From the NCBI RefSeq assembly GCF_025345615.1, contig NZ_JAODWD010000001.1, positions 685,304 to 749,303 on the forward strand: a stretch of DNA of 64,000 nt. The letters run 5' to 3'. The stretch is from Mycobacterium deserti (GTDB lineage: Bacteria > Actinomycetota > Actinomycetes > Mycobacteriales > Mycobacteriaceae). A program made the position numbers and the translations under genes. Below are positions 63,358 to 64,000 of the stretch, in pieces (positions within the stretch are counted from its first letter, which is position 1; every line of letters begins with the position of its first letter). The notes beneath the pieces are model-generated. The model was not told where the DNA came from, ran no database searches, and was given only the letters and a program-made list of their open reading frames with translations.

Positions 63358-64000
63358 AACCGACGCTCGTCTTCGTGCACAGCCCCGTCGTGGGGCCGTC
63401 GACATGGGCCGCAACGGCGAACATGATGCGACACAAGGGGTTCCGATGTGAGGTGCCGGACCTGACGGAGGTTGTGTCGATGGGTCCGCCGTTCTACCAG
63501 AAGCTGGCCGCGGCCGCGGCCAGACCGGTGAGCGGCGGTGGATCAGTGGTGCTGATCGGCCACAGCGCGGCGGGATCGTTACTGCCCGCGATCGCCGATG
63601 CTGTGCCGGGTCCCGTGCGCGCAATATTCGTCGACGCGCAGCTTCCCCATCCCGGCCAGAGTTGGTTCGAGACCGCGCCCGCACCGCTGTGCGCCCAACT
63701 GCGCGAAATGGCCGAGGGCGACGCGGTGCCGCGCTATCACGAATGGTTTTCGCCCCGCGCCTTCGAACGCGCCCTGCCCGATGCGGCTACGCGCCGCCGG
63801 TTCGTCGCGGAACTCCCGCGCGTCCCGCTCGCGTACTTCGAGGAGCCCGCGCCCGTCACCCGGCGGCTGGGCAGGAAATGGGCGTACGTGCGGTTGAGTC
63901 CGGCCTTCGATCATGCCGCCGACGAGGCCGCGCGGCGCGGCTGGTGGGTGGCCCGCCGCGAGTGGGATCACCTGCGAATGCTCACCGCGCCCGACGCGGT
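63354..64000 (+). CDS. Alpha/beta-hydrolase family protein, truncated by the window edge
   Basis: The frame starts at a GTG overlapping the accD3 stop (GTGA) and stays open to the end of the window, giving 215 residues. LVFVHSPVVGPSTW begins the first strand and oxyanion region, GHSAAGS is the nucleophile elbow (GxSxG), and FVDAQLPHPG follows strand 6. The catalytic Asp and His would lie near or beyond the edge. It could be an esterase or a defunct hydrolase. In M. tuberculosis the gene next to accD3 is prrA, so this neighbour differs. Confidence 0.75.
   Translation, partial: MKPTLVFVHSPVVGPSTWAATANMMRHKGFRCEVPDLTEVVSMGPPFYQKLAAAAARPVSGGGSVVLIGHSAAGSLLPAIADAVPGPVRAIFVDAQLPHPGQSWFETAPAPLCAQLREMAEGDAVPRYHEWFSPRAFERALPDAATRRRFVAELPRVPLAYFEEPAPVTRRLGRKWAYVRLSPAFDHAADEAARRGWWVARREWDHLRMLTAPDA

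Overview
The window reads as chromosomal DNA of a fast-growing environmental mycobacterium (Mycolicibacterium-like). It has high GC throughout, dense operons joined by ATGA/GTGA start-stop overlaps, many apparently leaderless starts, and actinobacterial marker genes (SigK/RskA, ctpE, accD3, echA6, a Rv0909/Rv0910-like toxin-antitoxin pair, a 13E12-type DUF222/HNH gene, ANTAR proteins, many FadE/FadD/SDR/P450 genes). I see no CRISPR array, rRNA, prophage or transposase. No gap between genes exceeds 300 bases; the longest is about 270 bases, at 5015-5286.

Layout. 1-846: end of an ECF sigma gene (SigK-like) and its anti-sigma factor. 843-3047: a YbdK-like carboxylate-amine ligase, an F420-type LLM oxidoreductase and tRNA-Arg(CCT). 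3065-5014: three ANTAR proteins, two of them with GAF sensors. 5287-8850: carotenoid-cleavage oxygenase, tandem-HxlR regulator, a CIRCE-controlled Hsp20 and a GNAT gene. 8847-11600: small housekeeping genes, including an S4 RNA-binding protein, a BKACE enzyme and an SDR behind a striking direct-repeat promoter.

11620-27118 is one large leftward catabolic operon of 13 genes, read right to left: SDR, Rieske oxygenase, flavin (Baeyer-Villiger type) monooxygenase, SDR, CoA transferase, four acyl-CoA dehydrogenase-like subunits with a Gfo/Idh gene among them, a ThDP enzyme, an aldehyde dehydrogenase and an amidohydrolase. Opposite it, rightward, lie a beta-propeller hydrolase, a GntR regulator, two acyl-CoA ligases and an SDR (27255-33464). 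Together these look like a complete route for an alicyclic, terpenoid or similar substrate: hydroxylation, ketone, lactone, ring opening, CoA activation, beta-oxidation. The substrate is unknown.

34137-47977 holds the most unusual block. It has two paralogous TetR regulators, two paralogous six-helix membrane proteins (identical length, 231 aa), a VWA protein (NorD/CoxE-like) overlapping a MoxR/NorQ-like AAA+ ATPase, two tiny single-helix proteins (34 and 42 aa) and a 142-aa single-helix protein. This runs without a break into three cytochromes P450, two dihydrodipicolinate-reductase-like enzymes and a VOC protein. Three copies of a TGAC-N4-GTCA operator sit at the three promoters of the block. 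NorQ/NorD-type pairs elsewhere activate metalloenzymes, so I infer an undescribed membrane-bound metalloprotein system coupled to P450 oxidation.

47939-53460: polyol dehydrogenase with a HAD phosphatase, an inositol-phosphatase-like protein with a UbiA-like membrane protein, and a stress-type SDR. 53489-54924: 13E12-type gene pair. 54903-64000: a conserved mycobacterial core block matching Rv0904c-Rv0910 of M. tuberculosis in inverted orientation (SRPBCC toxin, antitoxin, CtpE, serine hydrolase lipoprotein, MBL-fold protein, EchA6, then divergent AccD3), preceded by a VOC gene and followed by an alpha/beta hydrolase that runs off the right edge.
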